64,000 nucleotides of DNA from CAVTWY01 sp963738575 (GCA_963738575.1 CAVTWY010000001.1:248001-312000), one strand, 5' to 3'; counted from the first letter of the stretch, positions 19,826 to 30,411 are shown. Program-made: numbers and translations. The notes: generated by a model from the letters alone, not told the origin.

Positions 19826-22498
19826 TTACGCGCGCTTCACGGTGCACACGTTGTCGTACCAACCTTGCATGCCCACCAAAGGTGAAGGGTAGATCGGCAA
19901 GATGGCATTGATGTTGTAGCCGCTGCCCAAGCCGTTGCCAGCGCCGGTCAGACGCGACCAAAGCCCTTGGCCTTCACCCCACCACATGTCTTCCGACAAG
20001 TCTTGGTCTTCGCCGATCACGCGGTCGTCAAACCCTGCAAACGAGTCGTCGCGCGCACCGCGTTTGCCGCTACCAGCGCGGCCATGCACCACATTGCCCA
20101 AGCTGTTGGACATGGCGATCACACGAGGATGAATGCCTTCCGTCACGTACACCGGAACCACAGCAGTGCCCACGTCGTCGCCTGGTTTGCCTGTCGCGTG
20201 CTTGTAGGCGTGGGCAGCACCACGTTGGGTGGTGATGGATACCAAGTCACCGGTTTTCAATCCCCTGGCCGCTGCGGCTGAAGGGTGCATCCACAAAGGG
20301 TTGTGGTGAACGATCTCGGTGAGGTACTTTTGCGACGCTGTGCGGCCTTGCGTGTGCACGTTCCATTTAAAGGTCACCAGGTGCAAGTGGTCCGGGCCCA
20401 TGCCCTCGATCGACGGGATGGCAAAGTAGCCCGGCATGCCAGCGCCATACGGCTCGTCAAACTTCAAGGCCCGCGCGGCGTCGGCGACGTCTTGGCTGAA
20501 CACCTGAAACTTGCGCGACGGCGTTGCAAACCCACGCCGCGCCTGGCCGCCGGCCATGATGCCAACCGCCACCTCTTTGCCGTCAGGCATTTTTTGCAGC
20601 ACGGTCTGTGTTGCTTCTTCGACGCGCGTGTTCACCAACTGCTCGGGCTTGAGCAGGCCGTTGTAAAGCGCGTAGTACGGCGGTTTGCTCATGTCCTGCC
20701 AAACGCCGTGCTTCTTCATGTACTCAAACCCGTCTTCGCCCAGGGTTTTGGTCAGGCCTGCACAACGTTGACGCAACCAGTCTTCGTGGTCTTTGAAGGC
20801 GAAGTACTTGGCGGTCTCGGGTGAGATGCGCTTGCCCAAGTCGATCATCACGTCCACAAAGCTCTTGCACTCGGCCGGAGGCTGCACGATGGGTTGGCGC
20901 AGCGTCACGTAATCGCGCAGGGCCATGTTGTTGCGCGTGTCGAAGCCCCAGCGCTCCATGTAACTGGCATCGGGCAAGATCATGTCGGCGTAGTGCGCAG
21001 TTTCGCTGTAGACGATGTCGCTGCACACATGAAACGGAATCAACTTTTCGTCTTTGAGCACCTCAACCGCTTGGCTCCGGCCTTCGGGCCAGGTTTGCGG
21101 TGAAGCCAAGGTGTAGGTGATGTACACCTGAAGCTTGCCGCGCCCTTGCTTGAGGTAGTCGTAGACGATGGGGCCGACCTTCATGCGCTGCCACTTGTTG
21201 GCCAAGGGCCACTCCGGCGGGTTCTCGATTTCACTTTTCGCCTTGGGCGCCGGTGGGCGCGGTTGCGGTTGCGGAAACACGCGAGGGGGCACCCGGGTGG
21301 GTTCTTCGCCGTAGCAGTAGCCTCCTTTCTGTCCGATGGACCCCACCACGGCGTTGAGCAAGACGACGGCCCGGTCGTTGTTGAAGCCGTTGTAATGCGC
21401 AGCCGAGCCTCGGTTAGTAAATGCGAGGCATGTCGGCTTGGCGGCTGCAAACTCAAGCGCCATGCGCTTGATATCTGCCGCCGGAATGCCGGAGAGTTTT
21501 TCGCCCCACGCCGGGGTGTACGGCTTGAGCCACTTTTGCAGGTCGTCGGCTTTGACGTTGCTCCATTGGTCCAACCAAGCCCGGTCGGCCTGCCCGGCTT
21601 CCAAGATGGCGTGTGCCATGGCCAACGCAATGGCGCCTTCGCTGCCCGGATTGGGGGCCCACCATTCGTCACTGCGACCCGCCGTGTTGGAAAGGCGAAC
21701 GTCAAACGTCACCAGCTTGGCACCGTTGTCGAAGCGGCCCTTGATCATGCGTTTGGCAACGTGGATGGCGCCTTGGTGAGCCTCGTAGAAGTTGGAGCCA
21801 AAGTTGAGGATGTACTTGGTGTGCTCAGCGTCTGGGGTTTCCCAATCGGTGTCGCCAAGGCACACGTAGTTGGCGGCGCGCTTGTTGCTCGAGCACAGCG
21901 CGCGGTGATTGAACAGCGATGGTGTGCCAATGGCATTGAGAAAGCGCCCCATTTCTTCACCGATGCGCGAGCGCCCGATGTGGATGGCCACCTCTTCTGG
22001 TTTGCCCTCGTCCATGGCTTTGCGAATGCGCGTGGCCATGCGTTCGTAGGCCACCTCCCAGGTGATGCGGCGCCACTGCCCACTGCCGCGCGGCCCGACA
22101 CGCTCGAGCGGATAAAGCAGCCGGTCGGCGTAGGTGTTGATGCTGGGGCCACTTTGACCTTTGGCACACAAACTCTTTCCGTTGTTGGGGTCTTCGGGGT
22201 TGCCACCCACTTTCACCAACTGACCATCGATCACATAACCTTGAATGCCACAGACGGTGCTGCAATTGAGGCATACGCTTTTGATAATTTTGGCTTTGGA
22301 GTAGTCGTTTTGCAGACGCCCTTTGCCGTTGGGCCGCCGTTCGGCTTTGCGCTGGCCAATCAGTTTGGTCTTGGTGGCTGCTTTGGCGCTGGTGGGTGTC
22401 AAGAGAATCGATTCACCCACGGCGAGGGTGGAGAGGGCACCGAGCCCCCCTTTGACCATGCGGCGGCGGCCCGGACTTGCGGGTTTGGAGTTGTTCAT
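19826..22498 (-). CDS. Tat-exported molybdopterin oxidoreductase, catalytic subunit (DMSO-reductase superfamily)
   Basis: An 890-residue periplasmic molybdenum enzyme. A Tat-like leader (SPGRRRMVKGGLGAL) precedes a [4Fe-4S] site C76-x2-C79-x3-C83-x27-C111. The molybdenum ligand region reads NHRALCSSNKRAAN, with C202 as the likely Mo-coordinating residue, as in polysulfide/thiosulfate/sulfite-converting members. The molybdopterin-binding blocks FGSNFYEAHQG, ADMILPDASYMERWG and VHHNPLWMHPSAAAARGL are present and the frame is intact. The stop of the iron-sulfur subunit lies 11 bases upstream and AAGGGAG precedes the start. No NrfD-type membrane subunit is adjacent. Sulfur compounds are possible substrates, but the sequence does not settle this. 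Confidence 0.85.
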   Translation of the reverse strand: MNNSKPASPGRRRMVKGGLGALSTLAVGESILLTPTSAKAATKTKLIGQRKAERRPNGKGRLQNDYSKAKIIKSVCLNCSTVCGIQGYVIDGQLVKVGGNPEDPNNGKSLCAKGQSGPSINTYADRLLYPLERVGPRGSGQWRRITWEVAYERMATRIRKAMDEGKPEEVAIHIGRSRIGEEMGRFLNAIGTPSLFNHRALCSSNKRAANYVCLGDTDWETPDAEHTKYILNFGSNFYEAHQGAIHVAKRMIKGRFDNGAKLVTFDVRLSNTAGRSDEWWAPNPGSEGAIALAMAHAILEAGQADRAWLDQWSNVKADDLQKWLKPYTPAWGEKLSGIPAADIKRMALEFAAAKPTCLAFTNRGSAAHYNGFNNDRAVVLLNAVVGSIGQKGGYCYGEEPTRVPPRVFPQPQPRPPAPKAKSEIENPPEWPLANKWQRMKVGPIVYDYLKQGRGKLQVYITYTLASPQTWPEGRSQAVEVLKDEKLIPFHVCSDIVYSETAHYADMILPDASYMERWGFDTRNNMALRDYVTLRQPIVQPPAECKSFVDVMIDLGKRISPETAKYFAFKDHEDWLRQRCAGLTKTLGEDGFEYMKKHGVWQDMSKPPYYALYNGLLKPEQLVNTRVEEATQTVLQKMPDGKEVAVGIMAGGQARRGFATPSRKFQVFSQDVADAARALKFDEPYGAGMPGYFAIPSIEGMGPDHLHLVTFKWNVHTQGRTASQKYLTEIVHHNPLWMHPSAAAARGLKTGDLVSITTQRGAAHAYKHATGKPGDDVGTAVVPVYVTEGIHPRVIAMSNSLGNVVHGRAGSGKRGARDDSFAGFDDRVIGEDQDLSEDMWWGEGQGLWSRLTGAGNGLGSGYNINAILPIYPSPLVGMQGWYDNVCTVKRA

Positions 22499-22509
22499 CG
22501 CGGGCTCCC

Positions 22510-23232
22510 TTAAGCTTGTTTGGGTTTCATCCAGACCACGCGTTTGTCGCGCGGAAACTGGCTGTCGAGGGCGGTCCAGGTTTCGATCTCGTAGGAGTAG
22601 GGATCGTGCACACGGCCCTTGGGAATCTTGGCCTCCATGGGCGCGTGGTGCCCACGGTATTGCACCCTCGGTTTGGTTTTCTCTTCGGGTTTGAGCACCT
22701 TCAGCTCGGGGCCTTTGGCTGCGACGAAGCGAGCGTACGGCGACTGGGGGTCGTTGGCGTCGCCAAAGTGAAACACGTCACCCGGGCATGTCTCGACACA
22801 CGCTGGCTCCATGCCAACTTGCAGGCGGTTGGAGCAAAAGTCGCACTTGTCTGCAATGTCGTTGTCATCGCAGCCGATGGCGCCATAAGGGCAAGCCGCT
22901 TCGCAAGAGCCCAGGTGCTCACAGCGGTCGGGGTCCACGCGCACGATGCCGTCGGCACCTTTGATGATGGCTGTGCGGTCGCAGGCTTTGAGGCACGGGG
23001 TGTCTTCGCACTGCATGCAAAGCGTGGGCAAAAAGTGCCGCTTCACTTTGGGAAACTTGCCTTCGTCCAGGTAATAAACCTTGGTACGGAATCGGCCCAG
23101 CGGCACCTTGTTTTCTACCTTGCAAGCGACGCTGCACGCATGACAGCCGATGCAGCGCTCGATATCGAGCGCCATGCCCCACTGCGGGATGCGCCCTGTC
23201 TTGGGGTTGGGTTTGGGTTCAAACACGGCCAT
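22510..23232 (-). CDS. four-cluster iron-sulfur subunit of the molybdoenzyme
   Basis: A DmsB/PsrB/NrfC-like electron-transfer subunit of 240 residues. Four cysteine groups are visible: C27-x2-C30-x2-C33 in CIGCHACSVAC, CMQCEDTPCLKAC, CEHLGSCEAACPYGAI and CDFCSNRLQ...CVETCP, enough for four [4Fe-4S] clusters. The start at 23232 is preceded by a strong GAGGAGG at the right distance; an in-frame ATG at 23277 is less likely. It has no signal of its own and would be carried out with the Tat-exported catalytic subunit. A C-terminal extension (YRGHHAPMEAKIPKG) follows the last cluster. Confidence 0.87.
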   Translation of the reverse strand: MAVFEPKPNPKTGRIPQWGMALDIERCIGCHACSVACKVENKVPLGRFRTKVYYLDEGKFPKVKRHFLPTLCMQCEDTPCLKACDRTAIIKGADGIVRVDPDRCEHLGSCEAACPYGAIGCDDNDIADKCDFCSNRLQVGMEPACVETCPGDVFHFGDANDPQSPYARFVAAKGPELKVLKPEEKTKPRVQYRGHHAPMEAKIPKGRVHDPYSYEIETWTALDSQFPRDKRVVWMKPKQA

Positions 23233-23588
23233 GGTCGCGACCTCCTCTGGCGTTGGGGGGCCACGCGGTGGTGGCAATCCCGACGACGACGCGACGGGTG
23301 CGAGAAGCAGCTGGTATCAACATGACGAACTCCTGATTGAGCCCAAAGAGGGCTTGATGACTTTAGAGCAAGCGCGGCACCAAGCGAAATGCTCGGGCAT
23401 TGAAAAAGTAGGTAGACTGCCGCGCCGCGATGTCGCGGCGCGATGTCGCGGCGCGTGGCGCCTTTGCTTGCAACGGCAAGTCGCTGTCAAGCCATCGTGG
23501 GTTGCACGCCGCACGCGGTTGGTGCGAATTTTTTGGGCGTTGTCGCGGTCGCCGTTGCAGTCGCTATCGGCGACCGCAGCCCGAAACC
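23233..23588. repeat. non-coding gap with tandem palindromic repeats and a hairpin
   Basis: These 356 bases separate the Liv/aromatic run from the molybdoenzyme genes and hold no convincing gene. At 23421-23442 there is a perfect inverted repeat with 10-base arms CGCGCCGCGA/TCGCGGCGCG around TG, and its right half is repeated in tandem (CGATGTCGCGGCG twice, 23428-23453). A second perfect 10-bp hairpin, GCGGTCGCCG/CGGCGACCGC with a 13-base loop, lies at 23545-23577, just past the livF stop on the minus strand. The hairpin may end the upstream transcript; the role of the tandem repeat is unknown. The promoter of the molybdoenzyme genes should lie nearer 23240-23400. Confidence 0.6.
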
Positions 23589-24332
23589 CTAGCGCGCGTT
23601 GGGTTGCTTTTGTGCACCCAGGTAGGTCTCGATCACCCGCGGGTCTTGGGCCAGTTCGCTTGCAGGGCCTTGCAACACCAAGTCACCCGTCTCGAGCACG
23701 TAGCCATGGTCGGCGGCTTCGAGCGCCGCACGGGCATTTTGCTCCACCAGCAAGATGGTGACACCGGCCTTGCGCAACTGCTTGATGGTGGCAAAGATGT
23801 CGCGCACCACCAAAGGCGCCAGCCCCAAGCTGGGTTCGTCCAGCATCAGCAATTTGGGCTGTCCCATCATGGCGCGGCCCACGGCGAGCATTTGGCGCTC
23901 GCCGCCTGACAAGGTGCCTGCCAGTTGGGCGCTGCGCTCTTTCAGCCGAGGGAACAAGGTAAACACCTGTTCCAAACCTTGTTGCCACTTGGGTAGTTTC
24001 AGCTGGCGGGCCCGCCAGCCGCCCAGCACCAGGTTGTCGTGCACGCTCATGGTGCCAAACAGCTCGCGTTTTTCGGGCACCAAGGCCATGCCTTGCATCA
24101 CGCGCTCTTCAAGGGTTAGGCGGCTGATGTCCTCGCCGCCAAGCCTCAGGGTGCCACGCATGGGCAGCAGGCCCATCAAGGCGTTTAGCAGGGTCGACTT
24201 GCCCGCACCGTTGGGGCCAATCACGGTGATCACCCCGCTGGGTTGCGCCGCGATGCTGATGCCGCGCAACACCTCGGCCTTTCCATAGCCGGCGTGCAGG
24301 TCGACCACGTCAAGCAGTGGGGCGCCAGCCAT
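23589..24332 (-). CDS. livF: branched-chain/aromatic substrate ABC transporter, LivF-type ATPase
   Basis: The second ATPase of a Liv-type importer, 247 residues. Walker A is GPNGAGKSTLLNALMG, the signature is LSGGERQMLAVGRAMM and Walker B is LLMLDEPSLGLAPLV, as typical for LivF. I chose the ATG at 24332, one base after the stop of the upstream permease-ATPase fusion (TGACATG), rather than an upstream in-frame codon. It is the last gene of an 11-kb minus-strand run with acyl-CoA ligases, which suggests import of an aromatic or other organic acid rather than amino acids. Confidence 0.93.
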   Translation of the reverse strand: MAGAPLLDVVDLHAGYGKAEVLRGISIAAQPSGVITVIGPNGAGKSTLLNALMGLLPMRGTLRLGGEDISRLTLEERVMQGMALVPEKRELFGTMSVHDNLVLGGWRARQLKLPKWQQGLEQVFTLFPRLKERSAQLAGTLSGGERQMLAVGRAMMGQPKLLMLDEPSLGLAPLVVRDIFATIKQLRKAGVTILLVEQNARAALEAADHGYVLETGDLVLQGPASELAQDPRVIETYLGAQKQPNAR

Positions 24333-24333
24333 G

Positions 24334-26114
24334 TCAGTGCTCCGTGCCAAGGTAGGCGGCCCGAACTTGCGGGCTTGCTTGAACCTCTTGCGGTGTGCCC
24401 TCCATCAACTTGGTGCCAAACTCCATCACCACGATCCGGTCGGTCAAGCTCATCACAAAATCCATGTCGTGCTCTACCAGCAACAAGCTCATGCCTTCGC
24501 TTTTGAGTTGCCGCAACACACCACCCAAGGCTTGTTTTTCTTGGTGGCGCAGGCCGGCAGCGGGTTCGTCAAGCAGCAGCAGCGCGGGGTCGGTGGCCAG
24601 CGCCCGCGCAATTTCAACCAGGCGCTGTTGCCCCAGGGCGAGATTGCCTGCCAGTTGGTCCAGGTGGTCGGCCATGCCAATGCGGCCCAGTTGCTTTTGT
24701 GCCTCGTTGAACAGGCCACGCTCTTCCTCGCGGTCAAGTCGCAGCATGGCCTGCATCACCCCACTGCGCCCGCGCAGGTAGCCGCCCAGGGCCACGTTCT
24801 CAAGGACCGTCATGTCAGGGATCAATTTAACGTGTTGGAAGGTGCGGGAGATGCCCCGGCGTGCAATGTCGCGCGACGCCAGTCCGGCGATCGACGCGCC
24901 CCGAAAGGTGACACTGCCCGAGGTGAGCGGCAGCACACCCGTGATGAGGTTGAAGGTGGTGGATTTGCCCGCACCGTTGGGGCCAATCAGGCCGACGATT
25001 TCGCCCGCGCGCATGCTAAAGCTTACGTCGTTGACGGCCACCAGGCCACCAAATGTCTTGCGTACCTTGTCGACGGCAAGCAGCAGCTCACCCGCAGGTG
25101 GTTTGTCGCGTGCAGGCAGCGCTGGCGCGCCAGCCCAGTCGCGCGCGCGCGGGGGCGCAGGAAAGCGATTGCCAATGAAAGTCCAAAGGCCGTCGGGCGC
25201 GTACTTGAGCACCACCACCAGCACGATGCCAAAGACGATCGATTCAAAATTGCCATTGGTGCCGATGAGTTTGGGCAGCAACACTTGCAACTGGTCTTCC
25301 ACGAACTTGACCACGCCCGAGCCCAAAAAGGCGCCCCACACGTGGCCGACACCACCCAGCACCGCCATGAAGAGGTACTCAATGCCTTTGCCGATGGAAA
25401 ACGGTGTGGGGTTGACCGAGCGTTGAAAGTGCGCAAACAACCAGCCCGAAACGGCAGCCAAGCGCGGCAGCAAGCACAAAGGCGGTTAGCTTGTAGCGAA
25501 ACGTGGAGATGCCCATCGCCTCGGCCATCATGGCGCCACTCTTGAGTGGAGCGAATGGCGCGCCCCGTGCGAGAGTCGAGAAGCCGCGTTACGGCCACAG
25601 CGGCCAGCAGCGCGATGGCCCAGATCAGCACGTGCAGCCCGCGCCCTGTGCCCAAGTCAAACCCGAACGCTTGCAGCGACGGGATGCCCAGCAAGCCGTC
25701 GTACTTGCCCAGCCACTCCATGTTGGCCATGGTGTAGTTGAGCGCCAAGCCCCATGCGATGGTGGCCAGCGGCAGGTAGTGCCCCGACATGCGAAGCGTG
25801 AGCGCACCCAACAGCAACGCAGCGGCCACCGCCAAGGCCAGCCCGACCCAAAGCGTGAGCCACGGCGAAATGCCCACCTTGGTGGCCAAGAAGGCTGCCG
25901 TGTAGGCACCCACGCCCACAAAGGCTGCCTGCCCAAAGGAGGTGAGCCCACCCACGCCAGTCAGCAGCACCAGGCCCATGGCCACCAGCGCGTACAAGCC
26001 AATGCTGTTGCTTTGCGTGATCCAGAAATCAGGCACCGGCAGGGCTGGCAGCACCAGCATCACCAGTGCAAAGGCGGGCAAAGCCCAGCGGCGCATCGTG
26101 AGCAGGGTGGGCAT
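24334..26114 (-). CDS. LivM-LivG fusion: ABC permease fused to ATPase (frameshifts near 25545 and 25465)
   Basis: A single long gene of about 593 codons coding an N-terminal LivM-type permease and a C-terminal LivG-type ATPase. The permease half has many hydrophobic segments (IGLYALVAMGLVLLTGVGGL, then SFGQAAFVGVGAYTAAF). After about 200 residues the frame breaks at about 25545 and 25465. Across the breaks the expected sequence KSGAMMAEAMGIS and then AAVSGWLFAHFQ appear in other frames. The ATPase half has GPNGAGKSTTFNLITG, an ALGQQRLVEIARAL signature and LLLLDEPAAGLR. Permease-ATPase fusions of this kind occur in Burkholderiales. It follows livH by four bases. Confidence 0.82.
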
Positions 26115-26118
26115 GGCG

Positions 26119-27156
26119 TCAGTGCTCCTCGCCATGGGGGTCTCGCAGCGAGCGCCACAACAAGATGGGCAAGATGGCCGAGAAGACGATCACCTCTTTG
26201 AAGGCGCTGGCCCAAAAAGAGCCAAAACTTTCCAGCAACCCAACGCCCAGCGCACCGACCAGGGCCAGGGGGTAACTTGACAAGCCAGCAAACACGGCCG
26301 CCACAAATCCTTTGAGGCCGATCAAAAACCCAGTGTCATAAAACACGGTGGTGGTGGGGCCGATCAACAAACCAGAGAGGCCGCCAATGAAAGCGGCCAT
26401 GGTGAAGGCCAGGCGCCCGGCACCTGCAGAGGAGATGCCCATCAAACGCGCGCCAGTGCGATTGACGGCCGTGGCCATCAACGCTTTGCCCGACAGCGTG
26501 CGCTCAAAGTAGAGCCACAGCATCACGATCAGTGCCAGCGACGCCAAAAAGATGATGATGGTTTGCCCACTGATGTTGAGGGCGCCAACCGTAAAACGTG
26601 CGTCCCAAAAGCTGGGGTTGCGAAAGCCCTCAGCCCCAAAGAAGAACAAACCGAACCCCACCAGCGCAAAGTGCACCCCCACCGACACGATCAGCAGCAC
26701 CAGCACCGACGCGTCGGCCAATGATTCGTAGGCAATGCGGTAGATCAGGTTGCCAAAAGGCGCGACCAGCGCCAAGGTGATGCAGTGCTTGCCACAACAT
26801 CGAAAACTTTTGCGGGGCAGCCCAAATGGCCACCAACGACACCACCACTGGCACCACCAGGGTGCGCAGCACTTGCTTGGCGATGGCGCTGATGTCACGA
26901 CGTTGGCGCACCCCGTCGATCACATCGCCCACGGCGACCGCGCCGCCAGCACCAACAAAAACCAAACCGTGCCGGGCACCTTGCCCAGTTGCAGCATGGC
27001 CAGCGTGAGCGCACCAAAGGCCACATATTCGCCCTGCGGGATGTAGATCACACGCGTTACGGCAAACAGCAGCACCGTGGCAAGCGCCATCAAGGCATAG
27101 ATGGCCCCGTTGGTCAGGCCGTCCAGGGCGAGGATGCTGGCGATTGAAAAGTCCAT
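26119..27156 (-). CDS. livH: LivH-type ABC permease (frameshifts near 26942 and 26790)
   Basis: The first permease of the importer. The start [23 protein letters not shown] at 27156 is a classic LivH beginning, followed by [16 protein letters not shown]. One break near 26942 leads to [15 protein letters not shown] and a second near 26790 to [21 protein letters not shown]. From there the frame is open to the stop, with the conserved [13 protein letters not shown] and [23 protein letters not shown] blocks. Repaired length is about 345 residues. Only four bases separate its stop from the LivMG start. Confidence 0.82.
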
Positions 27157-27275
27157 GGCAGGGTGGCGAAGTGTCTGTGGTCGTGCAGCGGTCAAACAGG
27201 GGGCATGAGAAGCGATACCAGGGGGAGCATTGCAGTTCGCAAAGCCCCCCCCTTTTCAGTCAGCTTGGGAGCGAA

Positions 27276-28419
27276 TTACTTCTCAACCACAAACTTGCCG
27301 TCAGCCACTTTAAGCAGCACGCCGGTTTCGTTGGTGTAGCCCCAATGGTCGGCTTTGCTCCAGTTCATCACACCGTGCGAGAAGACCGTGCGGCCCATGC
27401 TTTCGACAGGCGTCGCGCAGCGCAGCGCGGAACTCGGGCGTGCCAGGCTTGGCGGCTTTGAGTGCGATGGGCAATGCTTTTTCAAGCACGATGGCAGCGT
27501 CGTAAGCGTGGCCTGCAAACTGATTGCGTGAACCGGCGCCGTTGGCTGCTTCGTACTTGGTGACGAAGTCAACCGCCACCCGCTTGGAAGGGTGAGCGTC
27601 GGGCAACTGCTCGGCCACCACGGCAGGGCCTGACACGACGTAAGAGCCTTCAACGTCTTTGCCACCGATGCGAACCAGGTCAGGCGTGGCGGCAGCGTGC
27701 GTTTGGTAAATCTTGCCCTTGTAGCCGCGCTCGATCAGCGCTTTGTGCGGCATGGCAGCGCCCGAGCCCGAGGCCACCACCAAGATGGCGTCGGTGTTGG
27801 CCGAGTTGAGCTTGAGCGCTTGCGGCGTCACGCTGGTGTCGGTGCGCGCAAAGCGCTCAGTCGCGGTGACGGTGATGCCGGCGGCTTTGGCTTGCTCGGT
27901 GATTTCTTTGAGCCACAGCTCGCCGTACGCATCGGTGTAGCCCAAGAAGCCGACGGTTTTGACGCCGTTTTTCTTCATGTGCTCAACGATGGCGTAGCGC
28001 CATCACGGCAAAGCCTTGGGGCAGGCGGAACATCCAGCGTCTTGCCCAGGTGGCAGTCCCACGGGGGCGGCCGACAACTGCATGGTCTTGCCTTCAGCAA
28101 TGACAGGTGCCATGGCGGCCGACACGGCCGTGATGCAAGAGCCGATCACCATGTCGACTTTGTCTTCAGTCAAGAAGCGGCGGGCGTTGTTGACACCTTT
28201 GCCGGGGTCGGTGGCGTCATCGAGGATGATCAGGTTGATCTTTTCGCCAGCAATGGTTTTGGGGAAGAGCTTGAATTGGTTTTGCATCGGAATGCCAAGA
28301 CCCGAACCGGGGCCCGTCAATGCCAAGCTGACGCCAATGTTGACGTCGGCAGCGGCCGGGGCCGCCAACGCGGTGGCCAACAGGGCAGCCAGGGTAAGAC
28401 GCAAGGGCTTTTTCATCAT
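27276..28419 (-). CDS. Liv-type periplasmic substrate-binding protein (frameshifts near 28045, 27998 and 27412)
   Basis: The receptor of the upstream-facing Liv importer. The signal peptide MMKKPLRLTLAALLATALAAPAAA is followed by VNIGVSLALTGPGSGLGIP, typical of the type-I periplasmic fold used for branched-chain amino acids and aromatic acids. Two breaks around 28045 and 27998 bracket the expected WMFRLPQGF, after which KKNGVKTVGFLGYTDAYG resumes. A third break near 27412 joins EFRAALRDA to ESMGRTVFSHGVMNWSKADH. Repaired length is about 381 residues. It starts 11 bases after the ligase gene, so ligand and ligase substrate are probably the same compound or relatives. Confidence 0.83.
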
Positions 28420-28430
28420 TTCAGAGTCTC

Positions 28431-30388
28431 CTACAGGGGGTGAGGAATCACGGTGGAAAAAAATAGAGTCACTGAGGCCTTGGCAGGCACCACAAACTGC
28501 AACGGTTCATCGGCTTGCGCGGCATACAGTGCTTGCACGCATGCCGCGCGGTGGTGCAACACCGCACGTTGGTTGATCGAGCCTTTGTCGGTCACCTCGC
28601 CCTTGTCGATGTGCGGGAGGCACGTCGAGCAAGCGCCAGCGGCTGACCAAGGTGGCGCTGCCGGTGGCCTGCGCGGCCAAGTCATTGGCGAGGGCTTTGA
28701 AAAACGGCTGAACGGCAGGGTGGCCAAGTACTTGCAAGGGTGGTGCCTCGGCACCCAGCTGGGCCAAACGGCGGCAGGCGTCCATGCGAGGGAACAGCAA
28801 GGCGCCCACCTCGTTTTGGTTCAGCCCCGTGATAACAGCGTCTTGAATGCAAGGGTCACCCTGCAAGATGATGCGCGCGCGCAAGGGCCCGACGCTGACA
28901 AAGGTGCCCGTGGCCAGTTTGAAGTCTTCAGCCACCCGGCCGTCAAAGCTCAGGCCCCGTTGCGGCTGTTGCGGGTCGATCCAACGCACGGCGTCGCCAG
29001 TCTTGTAAAAACCTTCGGCGTCAAAAGCCTGGGCGGTTAGGGCCAGGCTCGCGCCAGTAACCCGGCATGATGTTGGGACCACGAAACCGAATTTCGGTTT
29101 TGCCGCCCGTAGCGTGCATGCTGCTGTTTGAGGGCGCGTCGTCCATGGGCACCAGTTTGGCTTCAACGCCGGGCGCTGGCAATCCGATGTGACCCGAGAC
29201 TCGCGTTGGTGCCCACGGCAAAGGTGCAAGAAGGCGAGGCTTCGGTCATGCCCAGCCCCGTCACGATGCGCACGCGCTCTCCCACCGTCGCCTCAGCATG
29301 GGCGTCGAGCTTGTCCCACACCGCTTGCGACAGGCCAGCACCGGCAAACATGATGGCCTTGCAGCGCTTGAAGAACATGTGGCGCAACACCGCGTCGGTG
29401 TCCATCGCGTTGGCAATTTCTTCAAGCCCCTTGGGCACGTTGAAGTAGAACGTGGGCGAGATTTCGCGCAAGTTCTTCAAGGTGATGGCCATGCCATGCG
29501 GGGTGGGGTTGCCGTCGTCAATGCAAAGCGTGCCACCGTTGTAAAGCGCGATGCCAATGTTGTGATTGCCGCCGAACACGTGGTTCCAGGGCAGCCAATC
29601 GATCAACACCGGGGGCGTTTCGGCCAGAAACACGAAGCACTGGCGAATGGCTTGCAGGTTGGCGCACAGCATGCCGTTGGTCGTGATCACGCCCTTGGGC
29701 TGCTTGGTGGAGCCCGACGTGAACATGAACTTCAAGATGGTGTCGGCGTTGACCTTGGCGTGCGCCGCGTCACACAGCAGGCCCTGGTGCTGTCGCCAAC
29801 AGGGTTGGCATGGTTTGCACCGCGCGGCCTTCCAGCTCGCCGCGCCCCAGCACCACCGCCGTGTCAGGCCCTACCGTGGCCGCGATGGCGCGTGCGTAAG
29901 CGGGGTGGCTGGCGTACACCAACCCGGGCGTCACGTTGTTGACGATGTGTCGCAGCTTGCTGTGGTCTTGCGACACCAACGAGTACGCGGTGGACACCGT
30001 CACGCACGGAACCCCCACCCACGCCGCGGCCAGCATCAGCGTGAGGTGCTCGGTGTCGTTGCCCGACAGCACCATCAGGGGGCGATCGACCGACAGCCCC
30101 GCATGCACCAGGTATTGCCCCACGGCGCGCACGCGCCCCAGCATCTGCGCGTAGCTGATTTTTTGCCACGCGCCGTCGGCGCCACGCTCGGCCACCAAGG
30201 TGCGGCGGGGCGCCACGCGGGCCCAGTTTTCTAGCGCGTCGGTGAAGCGCTGCGGGTAGGGCAGCAGGGGCTCGGTGGATCGAAGCAGCGTGGTGCCGTC
30301 TGCGCGCCTGCGCACGCGCATGCCGACGCAACCACCCACCGCAGCGTCGCGGTAGCGGGGTGTGGCAAGGGCGGCTGCGAGTTTTCAT
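28431..30388 (-). CDS. feruloyl-CoA synthase-like AMP-forming ligase, copy 1 (about five frameshifts)
   Basis: A large adenylate-forming ligase of about 650 residues related to feruloyl-CoA synthases. Pieces in different frames follow each other without loss: TLLRSTEPLLPYPQRFTDAL; then the AMP-binding loop FMFTSGSTKQPKGVITTNGM and IDWLPWNHVFGGNHNIGIAL; then SGHIGLPAPGVEAKLVPMDD; then FYKTGDAVRW and GRVAEDFKLATGTFVSVGPL; then DKGEVTDKGSINQRAVL near the end. Breaks lie near 30372, 29785, 29198, 29053 and 28617. Each piece is well conserved, so either a burst of sequencing indels or a very young pseudogene explains it. It lies between a thioesterase and the receptor gene. The actual aromatic acid is unknown. 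Confidence 0.78.
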
Positions 30389-30411
30389 CGTGTGCGGTGG
30401 CGACGAACGGT

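Noticed and set aside
21146..22513. Large plus-strand open frame opposite the molybdoenzyme gene
   Set aside because: No conserved motifs; the minus strand codes a clear molybdopterin enzyme throughout.
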